From positions 1 to 35,506 of the forward strand of contig RECP01000035.1 of the NCBI GenBank assembly GCA_007693945.1: 35,506 nt of DNA. Direction: 5' to 3'. Positions 7,371 to 16,590 of the stretch are shown here, piece by piece (the stretch's first letter is position 1; each line of letters begins with the position of its first letter). The notes below the pieces were generated by a model. That model was not told the DNA's origin, ran no database searches, and worked only from the letters and a program-made list of their open reading frames with translations. Source of the stretch: Spirochaetaceae bacterium (GTDB lineage Bacteria; Spirochaetota; Spirochaetia; DSM-27196; PWMO01). The translations under genes and the position numbers were made by a program.

Positions 7371-10300
7371 ATGAGCACTGTCCAGAAAACCGCATTGAGT
7401 CTGCTGTTCGCGGTGTTGGTGTTCACGGGCTTTGCGGTCGCCGCCTTCTCGGGCCTGTTTGAGTACATCGAGGCAACCTTCTATGACCCGCGGGTTCGTG
7501 CAAACGTAGAGACGATCCTTGAACGGGCGGATGACACCGTAGCGGGTTACCTTCAGATAAGCCGGGACCGGTTTGCCGCATCTCTCAATGAACCGGCGGT
7601 ACAGAACGTGTTCCGGGTTAACCAGACCCGCGAAGACATCGTGTGGCGCGAGAACTACTATTCGGAATTGAAAGAACGAGAGCCTGCCTTTGCTCATGTC
7701 CGTTTTGTCGATATTGAAGGCGAACGGCTCTGGTACAGCACGCTGCAGTCAGACATACTGCGTCAAGACGCGACAACGCGGGTCTACCGTCCGCTGGCGG
7801 ATATAGAGGAAGAGGAACCGGTTTCTCCGTTCCTGCTTTCTGCGGGAGCCGTGGAAAGAGACTGGGTGGTGCACTCCGCGGCGAACCAGGTCATCTTCCG
7901 TTTTATCGTTCGTGACGGATTCGATATACCCCGTGGGACGGCTCTCTTCTACGTTGACCCGACGGGTCTGCGCAACGCTCTGGTGCGTGCCGGGGTAATT
8001 AACAGTGGCAGCGTGGTACGACTGCTGCAAAACGGCATTCTTCTAAACGCTTCTGCGGCGGGAGCCGCTCGCATGGCCGAAGAGCTGCAGGCTAATTGGT
8101 CGCGGGTGGTCGATCCTGCGCAGTCCCCACTGGTCATCGAGCGCACCGACGATACGCGCAGCCTGGTGTTTTCCCGCCAAACCAACGGTCTCTATCTGGC
8201 GTTACTGGTGCCCGAAAGCGACTTCGCCATGACTATGCCCATGCGGGTGGTGCTGCTGGTGGCCAGCTTCCTGACTACGTTTCTGGTCGTTTTCCTGCTG
8301 CTGAACCTGAGGCAGGACGCAGTCGTCGTGCTTTCGGAACGGGTGAAGCGGTTCCAGATCAACTTTCTGCGCGAATACATGGAGAGTAAGGAGGAACTCG
8401 ACTGGGAACGCTGGAGCCGTGAGCTCGAGAGCCGTCGCGAGGAGGTGCGACGAGAGCTCAAGCGCGGTGTGCGCGGTGCGAAGGGTCCCAGGGGACAGGA
8501 ACTGGACGAACTGTTCGACAAGAGCTGGGACGAGATTCTGAACGTGATCGCGGGGCGCCGCCAGATCTCTCAGGCCGGCAGCAGCATCGATCTGGACCGC
8601 CTGGAATCAATTATCGAGCGCATGGTGTCCAATCTGGCACACGGCGCCGAAGACGACGGCCGGGCCGCCGGCGAACAACGCAAAGCGGTGGCTGCAGCCG
8701 CCGTCACTGAGGATCGGGAACCGACTCCGGTGACGGTAGAGACGGTGTCTGTGGACGATACCGAAGAACTGGAGGAGCTTGAAGAGGACGAAGAGGTCGA
8801 CGAAATTGAAGAGGCGGACGAGACCGAAGAGGTTGAAGAAGCCGAAGAAATAGCAGAGATCGAAGAGATACCAGAGGCCGAAGAGGCCGGCGAAGTTGAT
8901 CAAGTTGGCGACATCGATGCCACGGACGAACAGGATGAGCTCGAGGAACTGGAAGAGCTGGAAGAACTCGAAGAGGTTGATGAGCTCGAAGAGGTTGATG
9001 AGCTCGAAGTGCACAGCGTAGAGTCAGCTGCGGACAAGAATGCGGAGGATGACCGGGCGATCGCTCAGCCGCGATTCGGAATCGAGGAGATCGGAGAATC
9101 CAACAGCATCCTGGAGACCTCGTGGGCCGGCGAGCTCGTGCCGGAGCCAAGCGATGCGGAGGGCCTCGATGATGACCGCTGGCTGGATGACGACGATAGT
9201 CAGCTGCAGGTTTCCGACGTGGAAGGGCTCGATCAGACCGCTGAGCCGTCACTCAGGGGCGTTCTCGATGACGTCAAGGAAGAGTGGGAGCTGACCGGGG
9301 CGGCGACGTCGGCGGATGACGGCCGCGCGGCCGCGGAGTCGTCCGGCGGCCCTGGTGCGGTGCATCGGCTCGCTCAAGGCAAAGAAGAGCCGGCCGATGA
9401 CGTCGAAGAGCTCGTCGAACTGACCGAACCGGCGGATGAAGCTGGCCGGCCAACTGCGAGTGACAGCGCCGAAGTGGAGGAGCTGCCGGATCTGGAGGCG
9501 GTTGACGACGGTGACGAGGCGGACGAGATCGACGCAGACGAAATGAGCGGCATCTACGGAGGTTTCACGTTCGGTTTGTTCGGTTTTGACGCACCTTCCG
9601 GTGCTGCGCCGCGTGCCGGCTCCACGAACGAACGCATTCAATCAGCTGCATCAGCCGACGAGTCTGTCGGCGAACTGGAGGAAATCGACGAGGCGGCCGA
9701 GATCGAGGAGATTGAAGAGCTTCAGGAACTCGATGAGCCGGAAGAACTGGAGGACGTCGAGGAGCCGCTTGACGCCGATCAGACAGTTGCGTCCGGCGAT
9801 TGGCCGTCGCGGTCGGGCGACGGCGATGGTGTGGGATTCGAGAATCTAACGCCCGGTGATGATTACCGGATCGTAGAGCTTGAGGAAGCGTTGCAGTATC
9901 TCGGCCGGAAGCGGGAGCTTATCGAAGAGTCCGACGGAGTTTTTCAGATAAGCGGCGAGGCATACCGGGAGACGCAAGGTGATGCGGCCGATGCGGCCGG
10001 CGATGTCAGAGAGCTGGTCGAAGAGGTTGTCGGGTCACAGGAAACCGGCGCTGCCGAGGCCGGCATTGACGACATACTCTCCGTTGGCGGAGGTCTGGAT
10101 CTCTACCCGATTGGCGCGCGCGTAGAGTCTCGGGCCAGTGCCGGGGAAGCGACGGCCGGCAGGCGAGCGGAATCACACGGGCTTGCGTTTGACAGGCGCG
10201 GGCTTGACTATGATCGTTTTCTGCGCCGCTATAAGAAGAGCGAGAGCGGGGTTTTCAAGTCGCTGATCGACTTCACCCGCATCTGGAGTGCCAAGTTCAG

Positions 10301-10646
10301 CGCCATCCTGGTCAGCAAGCAGAACGTGTATCAGGTGGAGTATCTGCTGGGCCTGGATGACCCGTGCGTGAATTTTCTGCGGATCTCGGAAGGAACCGCC
10401 CTCTACAACGAGGTATTGGCCCGGCGTCGTATCCTGTTGCTGACGCGAACGCTGCAGCATTATCGGGAAGTGGAGATCGGGTGTAGTGACAGTGAGATCG
10501 AGTATATCGGTTGTACGGTCTTCCTTCCGATTGTCTTCCGGGGCGCCGAAGCCTATCTTCTCCTGGGTCTCGGCGACACGGCACCCGGCGCTGAGCAGCT
10601 GCTCGATGCGCTTGCGGAACACGCGCGGCAGACCAGCGCGGTCTAG
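7371..10646 (+). CDS. Large membrane sensor-like protein with acidic low-complexity blocks; function unknown
   Basis: Protein of 1091 residues not recognised as a named family. Residues 7-29 form a membrane segment. About 30-290 look like an extracytoplasmic sensor domain of the Cache/CHASE type (inferred from two-helix topology and alternating strands). Residues about 292-314 are a second membrane segment. About 318-400 is a charged, probably coiled-coil stretch. Residues about 463-547 and 769-802 are extremely rich in Glu/Asp (repeats of the type EEL, EVDELE). About 940-1091 is a compact C-terminal domain with a GAF-like hydrophobic pattern. No kinase, cyclase, GGDEF or chemotaxis signalling motif is visible. 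A GGGGAGG site lies 13 nt before the ATG. It follows rplQ by 85 bp without a clear terminator. Confidence 0.85.
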   Translation: MSTVQKTALSLLFAVLVFTGFAVAAFSGLFEYIEATFYDPRVRANVETILERADDTVAGYLQISRDRFAASLNEPAVQNVFRVNQTREDIVWRENYYSELKEREPAFAHVRFVDIEGERLWYSTLQSDILRQDATTRVYRPLADIEEEEPVSPFLLSAGAVERDWVVHSAANQVIFRFIVRDGFDIPRGTALFYVDPTGLRNALVRAGVINSGSVVRLLQNGILLNASAAGAARMAEELQANWSRVVDPAQSPLVIERTDDTRSLVFSRQTNGLYLALLVPESDFAMTMPMRVVLLVASFLTTFLVVFLLLNLRQDAVVVLSERVKRFQINFLREYMESKEELDWERWSRELESRREEVRRELKRGVRGAKGPRGQELDELFDKSWDEILNVIAGRRQISQAGSSIDLDRLESIIERMVSNLAHGAEDDGRAAGEQRKAVAAAAVTEDREPTPVTVETVSVDDTEELEELEEDEEVDEIEEADETEEVEEAEEIAEIEEIPEAEEAGEVDQVGDIDATDEQDELEELEELEELEEVDELEEVDELEVHSVESAADKNAEDDRAIAQPRFGIEEIGESNSILETSWAGELVPEPSDAEGLDDDRWLDDDDSQLQVSDVEGLDQTAEPSLRGVLDDVKEEWELTGAATSADDGRAAAESSGGPGAVHRLAQGKEEPADDVEELVELTEPADEAGRPTASDSAEVEELPDLEAVDDGDEADEIDADEMSGIYGGFTFGLFGFDAPSGAAPRAGSTNERIQSAASADESVGELEEIDEAAEIEEIEELQELDEPEELEDVEEPLDADQTVASGDWPSRSGDGDGVGFENLTPGDDYRIVELEEALQYLGRKRELIEESDGVFQISGEAYRETQGDAADAAGDVRELVEEVVGSQETGAAEAGIDDILSVGGGLDLYPIGARVESRASAGEATAGRRAESHGLAFDRRGLDYDRFLRRYKKSESGVFKSLIDFTRIWSAKFSAILVSKQNVYQVEYLLGLDDPCVNFLRISEGTALYNEVLARRRILLLTRTLQHYREVEIGCSDSEIEYIGCTVFLPIVFRGAEAYLLLGLGDTAPGAEQLLDALAEHARQTSAV
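8973..9008 (+). repeat. Perfect 18-bp tandem duplication in the acidic block
   Basis: GAGGTTGATGAGCTCGAA occurs twice in direct succession (8973-8990, 8991-9008) and encodes EVDELE twice. It keeps the reading frame and lies in the Glu-rich part of the large sensor-like protein, where many near-copies of the same hexapeptide occur. It probably arose by slippage or unequal exchange, so this part is likely to vary in length between strains. Confidence 0.9.
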
Positions 10647-10691
10647 CCTATCCGGCCCGCAGGCGCACGCCGGCCTTCGTGGAGTATTCTC

Positions 10692-11156
10692 ATGAGCCTC
10701 ATACCGCAGATCGATATCTATACCGACGGAGGATGCCACGGCAATCCGGGTCCCGGCGGCTGGGCGTTTGTGATACAGGCCGGCGATGATTCACACTGCG
10801 ACAGCGGCCACGAGTCGCAGACCACCAACAATCGCATGGAGCTGCGGGCGGTGATCGAGGCGCTCAAAACCGCGCGCAGGCTGTACGGTGACGGCGGGTA
10901 CTCAATCGCGCTGTTTACCGATTCCCAGTACGTGCGCGGCGGCATAACCGAGTGGATGGAACGCTGGATCAACAACGGCTGGAAGACAAGTGCCCGTAAG
11001 CCGGTGAAGAACCGGGAGTTGTGGCAGGAATTGCGGCGACAGAGCGATGGGCTCAAGATAGTCTGGCATTGGGTGCGCGGTCACTCAGGTAACAGCGGGA
11101 ACGAACTGTGTGACTCTCTGGTGCAGAACGCAATTGCCGGCATCAGATCAGGCTGA
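10692..11156 (+). CDS. rnhA: Ribonuclease HI
   Basis: Protein of 154 residues, like E. coli RNase HI (155). It cuts the RNA strand of RNA-DNA hybrids, removing primers and R-loops in the cytoplasm. All catalytic residues are present: Asp12 (in IYTDGGCHGNPGPGGW), Glu50 (NNRMEL), Asp77 (LFTDSQYV), His131 (VRGHSGN) and Asp141. The basic, Trp-rich handle region (residues about 85-105, RWINNGWKTSARKPVKN) matches the E. coli type. It starts 45 bp after the large sensor-like gene and is probably cotranscribed. Confidence 0.97.
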   Translation: MSLIPQIDIYTDGGCHGNPGPGGWAFVIQAGDDSHCDSGHESQTTNNRMELRAVIEALKTARRLYGDGGYSIALFTDSQYVRGGITEWMERWINNGWKTSARKPVKNRELWQELRRQSDGLKIVWHWVRGHSGNSGNELCDSLVQNAIAGIRSG

Positions 11157-11246
11157 TATCTTTCCAAACTGATTGGCAACCCGTGAGAGCGGTTTTTTTG
11201 AAGTACGGGCACCGTTTTGTGTGTGTAATGGGTCAGGAAGGGTCCA

Positions 11247-12827
11247 ATGCACATACACGCCTACGTCGCCGCCGGTTACACCGGTCACGTTGTGGCAGTT
11301 GAAGTTGATATTCGCCGCGGGATACCCGGTACCGACATCGTCGGTCTGGCGGGAAGCGCGGTACGGGAAGCGCGCGAACGAGTTCGGGTTGCGGTGCGGC
11401 GCTCCGGATTGCACTATCCTCGGGACCGTGTAGTAGTGAACCTGTCACCAGCCGGCGTCCCCAAGAGCGGTGCCGGGCTGGACCTTGCTATTGCGATTGC
11501 AATTCTGGCGTCGGCCGGGCAGATCGCGGCCGTTGAGCCGGTGCCGGTGCTGGTGCTTGGAGAATTGCGGCTGGATGGTCGGGTGCGTGCGGTTTCCGGG
11601 GTGCTGGCGGCGGTGAGCGAAGCGGCGCTACTCGGTATCAGTCGCTACATCATCCCGGCGGCAAACAGCGGCGAAGCGGCGGCACTGGGCAGCGGTACAC
11701 TGCTGCCCGTCAGGTCGCTGGTGCAGGCAGTGCGCGCGATGCGGTCCGGCGTACCGGAGGCCGGCGTCGGTGTGCCTCGCGGCCGAGCGGTCGAACCGCC
11801 GCAGACCGGCCGGAGTACCGACGGCGGTCTTGACTACAGCTATTTCGCCGGGGCGCCGTTGATCGTGCGCGCCATGGAGATTGCCGCGGCGGGCCGGCAC
11901 AATCTGCTGCTGGTGGGCCCGCCCGGTTCGGGTAAGACCGTCGCGGCCCGCACGCTGCCGTCAATTCTGGCGCCGCTCGTCGACCGCGAGGCGGTTGAGG
12001 CCACGCGGATTCATTCGCTGGCCGGGACACTGGCACCGGGAACCGGACTGCTGCGAGACGCTCCCTTTCGCGCTCCGCACCACACGTCATCCACGGAGGG
12101 AATGACCGGTGGCGGAATAATACCGCGCCCCGGAGAGATCTCACTGGCGCACAACGGCGTGCTCTTTCTTGACGAGGCGTTGCAATTCCGACGGCCGGTA
12201 CTGCAGAGTCTTCGTGAACCACTGGAATCAAATCGCATCAATCTGGCCCGCGCCACGGGCAACTACTGGTTTCCGGCAGACTTTCAGTTGCTGCTGGCCA
12301 CCAATCCGTGCCCGTGCGGAAACCTCGGGCGGCGGAACCGGCACTGTCTGTGCAGTCAGACCGAAGTGCAGCGCTACTGGCGCGTTCTCTCGGGGCCCAT
12401 GCTGGACCGCATTGAACTGAGGGTATCCACAGCGTCCCACCGGACTGCGCTTGCCGGTAGCCGGGACGGTGAAGCCAGCACCGCAATCCGTGAACGCGTG
12501 ATTGCGGCGGTTGAACGCCAGCGGACTCGCTATCACGGGCTGGCCTTCAGCCGCAATGGACGCCTGCCGTCGCAGCGTATCCTCGAGATGGTGCGCCCCG
12601 CGGCGGAAGCGCAGACGGCTCTGGAAACCGCGACCCGTGCGCTGGAGCTCTCCAGTCGTGCACAGTACGCGGTATTGAGGGTGGCACGCACAATTGCGGA
12701 TCTGAGCGGAGCGGACCGCATCGACAAGTACCATCTGCTCGAGGCGGTGCAGTACCGTCGTCTGGGCGAAGGGGATTCGATTCCGGCCGAAGGTCTGCTG
12801 GCGATGCCGGCCACCGGAACCACATAG
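11247..12827 (+). CDS. comM: YifB/ComM-family Mg-chelatase-like AAA+ ATPase
   Basis: Protein of 526 residues, close to the usual 500-510. The N-terminal ChlI-like domain has GIPGTDIVGLAGSAVREARERVRVA and VNLSPAGVPKSGAGLDLAIA. The AAA+ domain has Walker A GPPGSGKT at about residues 226-233, RAPHHTSS, Walker B FLDEALQF, and the Cys-rich NPCPCGNLG. In Vibrio, ComM is a hexameric helicase that promotes branch migration during natural transformation; in many bacteria the role is unknown. Here Walker B is followed by ALQF instead of the common LPEF. The intergenic stretch before it (11157-11246) has a T7 run but no convincing stem. Confidence 0.92.
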   Translation: MHIHAYVAAGYTGHVVAVEVDIRRGIPGTDIVGLAGSAVREARERVRVAVRRSGLHYPRDRVVVNLSPAGVPKSGAGLDLAIAIAILASAGQIAAVEPVPVLVLGELRLDGRVRAVSGVLAAVSEAALLGISRYIIPAANSGEAAALGSGTLLPVRSLVQAVRAMRSGVPEAGVGVPRGRAVEPPQTGRSTDGGLDYSYFAGAPLIVRAMEIAAAGRHNLLLVGPPGSGKTVAARTLPSILAPLVDREAVEATRIHSLAGTLAPGTGLLRDAPFRAPHHTSSTEGMTGGGIIPRPGEISLAHNGVLFLDEALQFRRPVLQSLREPLESNRINLARATGNYWFPADFQLLLATNPCPCGNLGRRNRHCLCSQTEVQRYWRVLSGPMLDRIELRVSTASHRTALAGSRDGEASTAIRERVIAAVERQRTRYHGLAFSRNGRLPSQRILEMVRPAAEAQTALETATRALELSSRAQYAVLRVARTIADLSGADRIDKYHLLEAVQYRRLGEGDSIPAEGLLAMPATGTT

Positions 12828-12845
12828 TGAGATTCGGCGATCTCA
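12828..12845 (+). repeat. Small inverted repeat after comM
   Basis: TGAGAT-TCGGCG-ATCTCA is a perfect 6-bp inverted repeat directly after the comM stop. There is no T-run after it, so it is not a convincing intrinsic terminator. It lies just upstream of the promoter proposed for the protease gene and could instead be an operator. Confidence 0.4.
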
Positions 12846-12851
12846 GCCGTG

Positions 12852-12880
12852 TTGGCAAGTAGCGGCGCATTCAGTATGAT
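12852..12880 (+). promoter_or_regulatory. Sigma-70 type promoter for the htrA-like gene
   Basis: TTGGCA (12852-12857) and TATGAT (12875-12880) are separated by exactly 17 bp, which fits a housekeeping promoter. The predicted transcription start is near 12887, giving a short leader before the ATG at 12904. The leader contains the purine-rich GGGGAGGGGGAG, a strong ribosome-binding site. It probably also drives uvrB and the following genes. Confidence 0.7.
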
Positions 12881-12903
12881 GATGGCCTGGGGAGGGGGAG
12901 ATC

Positions 12904-14133
12904 ATGAAACTGTACAGCCGGCGCCAACTGGTGTTTGTTTCCTTGTCGAGTGCGCTGCTGGTATTGCTGCTGGCAATAGGATTCGGCGTTATCCGGGTTC
13001 TGCCTCAGGCCGCGTCCGGCCCGGATGTCCGGGAAGTCTCGCGCAGCGAACCATTTGCGTTGCAGACCAACCATGTCCGCACGGAGGACGCCAGGGCCGT
13101 CTACAGTGGTAACGGTCTTTCGGAATCCGAACTCGAGAACATACAAATCTACGAGAGCCGAAATGAGGCCGTGGTCAACGTATCGACCGAAACGGTGGCC
13201 TACAACTGGTTTTTGGAGCCGGTTCCGCGCCCCGGCACCTCAGGGTCGGGTTCGATCATCGATAATCGCGGCTACATTCTGACCAATGCCCACGTAGTCG
13301 AGCGTGCCTTCAAGGTTCACGTCACACTGGCGGACGGTGACCGCTTTGACGGCGAAGTAGTCGGGCTGGACCCGGAGAACGACCTTGCGGTGATCCGATT
13401 CGATCCGCAGGGCCGAAATCTTGTAACCATACCGATGGGATCGTCCGCCGATTTGCGGGTCGGCCAGAAAGTGCTGGCAATCGGGAATCCGTTTGCGCTT
13501 GACCGGACGCTGACGGTCGGGATTGTCAGCGGACTCGGCCGTCCGGTGCGAACCACGAACGACCTCGTAATTCGCGACATGATTCAGACGGACGCTTCCA
13601 TAAACCCGGGCAATTCGGGCGGACCACTGCTCGATGCCGCCGGGCGCATGATCGGCATAAACACCGTAATCTATTCTCCTTCCGGCGGCTCAATTGGTAT
13701 CGGCTTTGCCGTGCCGGTGGATACCGCTCGTCGGGTGGTTCCGGACCTGATCGAGTTCGGAACGGTACGCCGCGGCTGGATTGATATCGTGCCGCGGCAG
13801 CTGTTTCCGCAGCTGGTGCAGTACGCCGATCTGCCGGTTGATGAGGGAATTCTGGTATCTCAGGTAGTACAGGGCGGAAACGCGGAGGCCGCGGGACTGA
13901 GGGGCGGGCGCAGAAACCAGGCCGTCCGCTACGGGGGAACCGTGATCTATCTGGGCGGTGACATCATTATCAGTGTCAACGGTGTCGCGACCCGCTCGCT
14001 CGCCAACCTGTATGAAGCTCTGGAAGACAAACGGCCCGGCGACGAGGTCAGGGTTGTCTACCTGCGCGGGAACACGCAGCGCGAGACCACCGTCGTTCTC
14101 TCGGAGCGTCCGGACCAGTTCCAGTGGGAATAG
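12904..14133 (+). CDS. DegS/HtrA-like membrane-anchored serine protease with one PDZ domain
   Basis: Protein of 409 residues. Residues about 9-33 form a signal anchor, so the rest should be periplasmic. The trypsin-like domain has an intact triad: His130 (TNAHVVE), Asp160 (ENDLAVIRF) and Ser238 (NPGNSGGPLL). A single C-terminal PDZ domain spans about residues 290-400. One anchor plus one PDZ resembles DegS, which cuts a regulator when misfolded outer-membrane proteins bind the PDZ; DegP and DegQ have two PDZ domains. The family can also act in general protein quality control, so the DegS-like role is inference from architecture. uvrB follows after 37 bp. Confidence 0.93.
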   Translation: MKLYSRRQLVFVSLSSALLVLLLAIGFGVIRVLPQAASGPDVREVSRSEPFALQTNHVRTEDARAVYSGNGLSESELENIQIYESRNEAVVNVSTETVAYNWFLEPVPRPGTSGSGSIIDNRGYILTNAHVVERAFKVHVTLADGDRFDGEVVGLDPENDLAVIRFDPQGRNLVTIPMGSSADLRVGQKVLAIGNPFALDRTLTVGIVSGLGRPVRTTNDLVIRDMIQTDASINPGNSGGPLLDAAGRMIGINTVIYSPSGGSIGIGFAVPVDTARRVVPDLIEFGTVRRGWIDIVPRQLFPQLVQYADLPVDEGILVSQVVQGGNAEAAGLRGGRRNQAVRYGGTVIYLGGDIIISVNGVATRSLANLYEALEDKRPGDEVRVVYLRGNTQRETTVVLSERPDQFQWE

Positions 14134-14170
14134 CGTTGGCTGTGCTCTGCAATCGGCGAGGGCCACAGCG

Positions 14171-16159
14171 GTGAAGCGTTTTCGAATTGTGTCGGCCTAT
14201 CAGCCGGCCGGGGACCAGGCGCAGGCCATCGAACGGCTCAGTGAGGGCGTTCGGCGCGGCTATCGCTATCAGACGCTCAAGGGGGTAACCGGTTCAGGCA
14301 AGACCTACACCATGGCGCGAATCATCGAACAGCTGCAGCTGCCGACCCTGGTGATCTCGCACAACAAGACTCTGGCGGCGCAGCTGTATCGCGAGTTCAA
14401 GGAGTTCTTCCCCGACAACGCGGTTGAGTACTTTGTCTCGTATTACGACTACTACCAGCCCGAGGCCTACGTTGCCGCCCGCGACCTCTACATTGAGAAG
14501 GATTCCTCGATCAACGAGGAGATCGATCGGTTGCGGCTGTCTGCCACCACCAACCTGTTCGAGCGCGGCGACGTGATCGTCGTGGCTACCGTGTCGTGCA
14601 TTTACGGACTTGGCAGTCCCGCCGATTACCGCAGTATGCGCATCCGTCTTGATGCTGGCACCACCATCGATCTGGGCGATCTCAAGCGGCGGCTGGTGAA
14701 CCTGCAGTACGATCGCAACGACGCAGTACTCAGCCGCGGCACCTTTCGCATCAGGGGTGACGTGATTGAGATCTTTCCGGCCTACAGCGAACACGCGGTA
14801 CGCATAGAGCTGGCGTGGGACGAGGTGGAGCGCATCAGGCTGGTGCACCCCCTGAGCGGCGAGACAATCGAGGAACGCGACGTGGTGGTGGTATACCCGG
14901 CCAGGCACTTTGTCACCGAGGATAACCAGATTGCCGCCGCGGTTTCCAGAATACAGCCTGAACTCGAGCAGCGCTATCAGGAGCTCGTGGATCAGAACCG
15001 ACTCGCCGAGGCGCAGCGGCTGCGGACGCGAACGCTCTACGACATCGAAATGCTGCAGGAGATGGGATACTGCCCCGGCATTGAGAACTACTCGCGTCAC
15101 CTCAGCGGTCGCGAAGAGGGCGAACGGTCGGCGGTACTGCTCGACTACTTCCCCGACAGTTTTCTGACGTTCATTGATGAGTCACACGTGACGCTGTCCC
15201 AGATTCGCGGCATGTACGCCGGTGACCGATCCCGCAAGCTGTCGCTGGTCAACTACGGTTTCCGCCTGCCGTCGGCGCTGGACAACCGCCCGCTGCTGTT
15301 CGAGGAGTTCGACGCGCTGGTCAACCGTTCGGTCTTTGTCAGCGCGACCCCCGGGGACGAGGAGCTGCAGAAATCGCAGCAGCTGGTCGAGCAGTTGATC
15401 CGCCCCACCGGTCTGCTTGACCCGCAAATCGAACTGCATTCCACCGAGGGCCAGATTGATCACCTCTACGGTGAAATTCGTAACCGCATCGCAGCGCGTG
15501 AACGGGTGCTGATCACCACCCTGACCAAGAAGATGGCCGAGGATCTCACCGCCTATCTGGTAAAACTCGGATTGAACGTTCGCTACATTCACTCCGAGGT
15601 GGAGACAATCGAGCGTGTCGAGCTGCTGACTGATCTGCGTCTCGGGCACTACGATGTGCTGGTGGGTATCAATCTGCTGCGTGAAGGTATCGACCTTCCC
15701 GAGGTTTCGCTGATTGCCATTCTGGATGCCGACAAGATCGGTTTTCTGCGTTCGGCGCGGTCGCTGGTGCAGATCATCGGGCGTGCCGCGCGCAATCAGA
15801 ACGGCAAGGTGATCATGTACGCCGACAAAGTCAGTGACGCGATGCGCGAGGCAATTGACGAGACCAACCGCCGCCGCGAGATCCAGAACCAATTCAACCA
15901 GGCGCACGGCATCACGCCGCGTACCATCCAGAAGGCTGTTCAGAGCATCCTGGTGCGTGAGAAACAGGAGAAACAGAAGAGCGAGCAGATGTCGCTTGAG
16001 ATCCTCAAGCGCAGTTTCAATACGCTGGTGGCCCGCGAGCGTACGGCGTTGCTGCGCGAGCTCGAACGCATGATGCTGGAACACGCCAAGAATCTGGAGT
16101 TTGAACAGGCGGCCATGGTACGCGACGAGATCGAAAACCTGAAAGGAGACCGGGCGTGA
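14171..16159 (+). CDS. uvrB: Excinuclease ABC subunit B
   Basis: Protein of 662 residues from the GTG at 14171, which gives the family start (VKRFRIVSAYQPAGDQ) and normal length; the frame is open further upstream, but that part overlaps the protease gene in another frame. UvrB is the damage-verifying helicase-like subunit of nucleotide excision repair. Walker A GVTGSGKT is at residues 38-45, the beta-hairpin region follows (YYDYYQPEAYV), FIDESH is the Walker B motif, and a C-terminal UVR domain (LEFEQAAMVRDEIENL) contacts UvrC. A GGCGAGG site precedes the start. The stop overlaps the next start by 4 bp. Confidence 0.97.
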   Translation: MKRFRIVSAYQPAGDQAQAIERLSEGVRRGYRYQTLKGVTGSGKTYTMARIIEQLQLPTLVISHNKTLAAQLYREFKEFFPDNAVEYFVSYYDYYQPEAYVAARDLYIEKDSSINEEIDRLRLSATTNLFERGDVIVVATVSCIYGLGSPADYRSMRIRLDAGTTIDLGDLKRRLVNLQYDRNDAVLSRGTFRIRGDVIEIFPAYSEHAVRIELAWDEVERIRLVHPLSGETIEERDVVVVYPARHFVTEDNQIAAAVSRIQPELEQRYQELVDQNRLAEAQRLRTRTLYDIEMLQEMGYCPGIENYSRHLSGREEGERSAVLLDYFPDSFLTFIDESHVTLSQIRGMYAGDRSRKLSLVNYGFRLPSALDNRPLLFEEFDALVNRSVFVSATPGDEELQKSQQLVEQLIRPTGLLDPQIELHSTEGQIDHLYGEIRNRIAARERVLITTLTKKMAEDLTAYLVKLGLNVRYIHSEVETIERVELLTDLRLGHYDVLVGINLLREGIDLPEVSLIAILDADKIGFLRSARSLVQIIGRAARNQNGKVIMYADKVSDAMREAIDETNRRREIQNQFNQAHGITPRTIQKAVQSILVREKQEKQKSEQMSLEILKRSFNTLVARERTALLRELERMMLEHAKNLEFEQAAMVRDEIENLKGDRA

Positions 16160-16587
16160 TTGACACCGAAACGGGGCACTGCGCGGCGTGCTCCTGCAGG
16201 CTGCGTTCCGGCGTTCCGCCGATCCTGCTGTTTCTGTTTGTACTGAGCGTTGCGGCTTCCTGCGGGGGTGAGGCGGACGGCCGTCTGGAGCTGCCGGCTA
16301 CGCCGGTTATCTCAGCGCGCGAGTCGTGGGTTGTGGTGCGCAGCGCCTACGTGCAGTTGATGCAGGAACCGGCAGCCGATGCGGCCATTCGGGGCCACGT
16401 CCGTCGCGGGGCGATCCTGGCAATCGATGATCGCACGCCGTATCTCGACACGGTTGACGGGCAGAGCGATCACTGGCTCGCGGTCAGGGACGACGAGCTC
16501 TTCGGCTGGGTCTTTGCGGCGTACGTCGACGGCTACAGCACGCGCGCACAGGCCGAGACCGCCGCAGCGCTGCTGCGAGGCGAGTGA
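16156..16587 (+). CDS. Small exported SH3-domain protein, possible lipoprotein
   Basis: Protein of 143 residues beginning at GTG inside the uvrB stop (GTGA overlap), with AAAGGAG upstream. After a 20-residue N-terminal stretch comes a hydrophobic segment (about 23-35) ending in VAASCGG. Cys40 could be the lipidated residue, although the lipobox is imperfect. Residues about 55-127 look like a bacterial SH3 domain (WVVVRSAYVQLMQEP..., then WLAVRDDELFGWVFAAYV), which in known cases binds peptidoglycan or peptides in the envelope. Not assigned to a named family. Probably translated together with uvrB and the DUF445 gene. Confidence 0.75.
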   Translation: MIDTETGHCAACSCRLRSGVPPILLFLFVLSVAASCGGEADGRLELPATPVISARESWVVVRSAYVQLMQEPAADAAIRGHVRRGAILAIDDRTPYLDTVDGQSDHWLAVRDDELFGWVFAAYVDGYSTRAQAETAAALLRGE

Positions 16588-16590
16588 CCG

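Noticed and set aside
8607..9252. Long minus-strand open frames with Leu/Phe- or Arg/Pro-rich products
   Set aside because: They mirror the GAA/GAG repeats of the acidic blocks in the sensor-like gene and have no start site or homology.
11177..11202. T7 run after rnhA as an intrinsic terminator
   Set aside because: Only 3-4 bp of pairing can be formed before the T-run, too weak to support a terminator.
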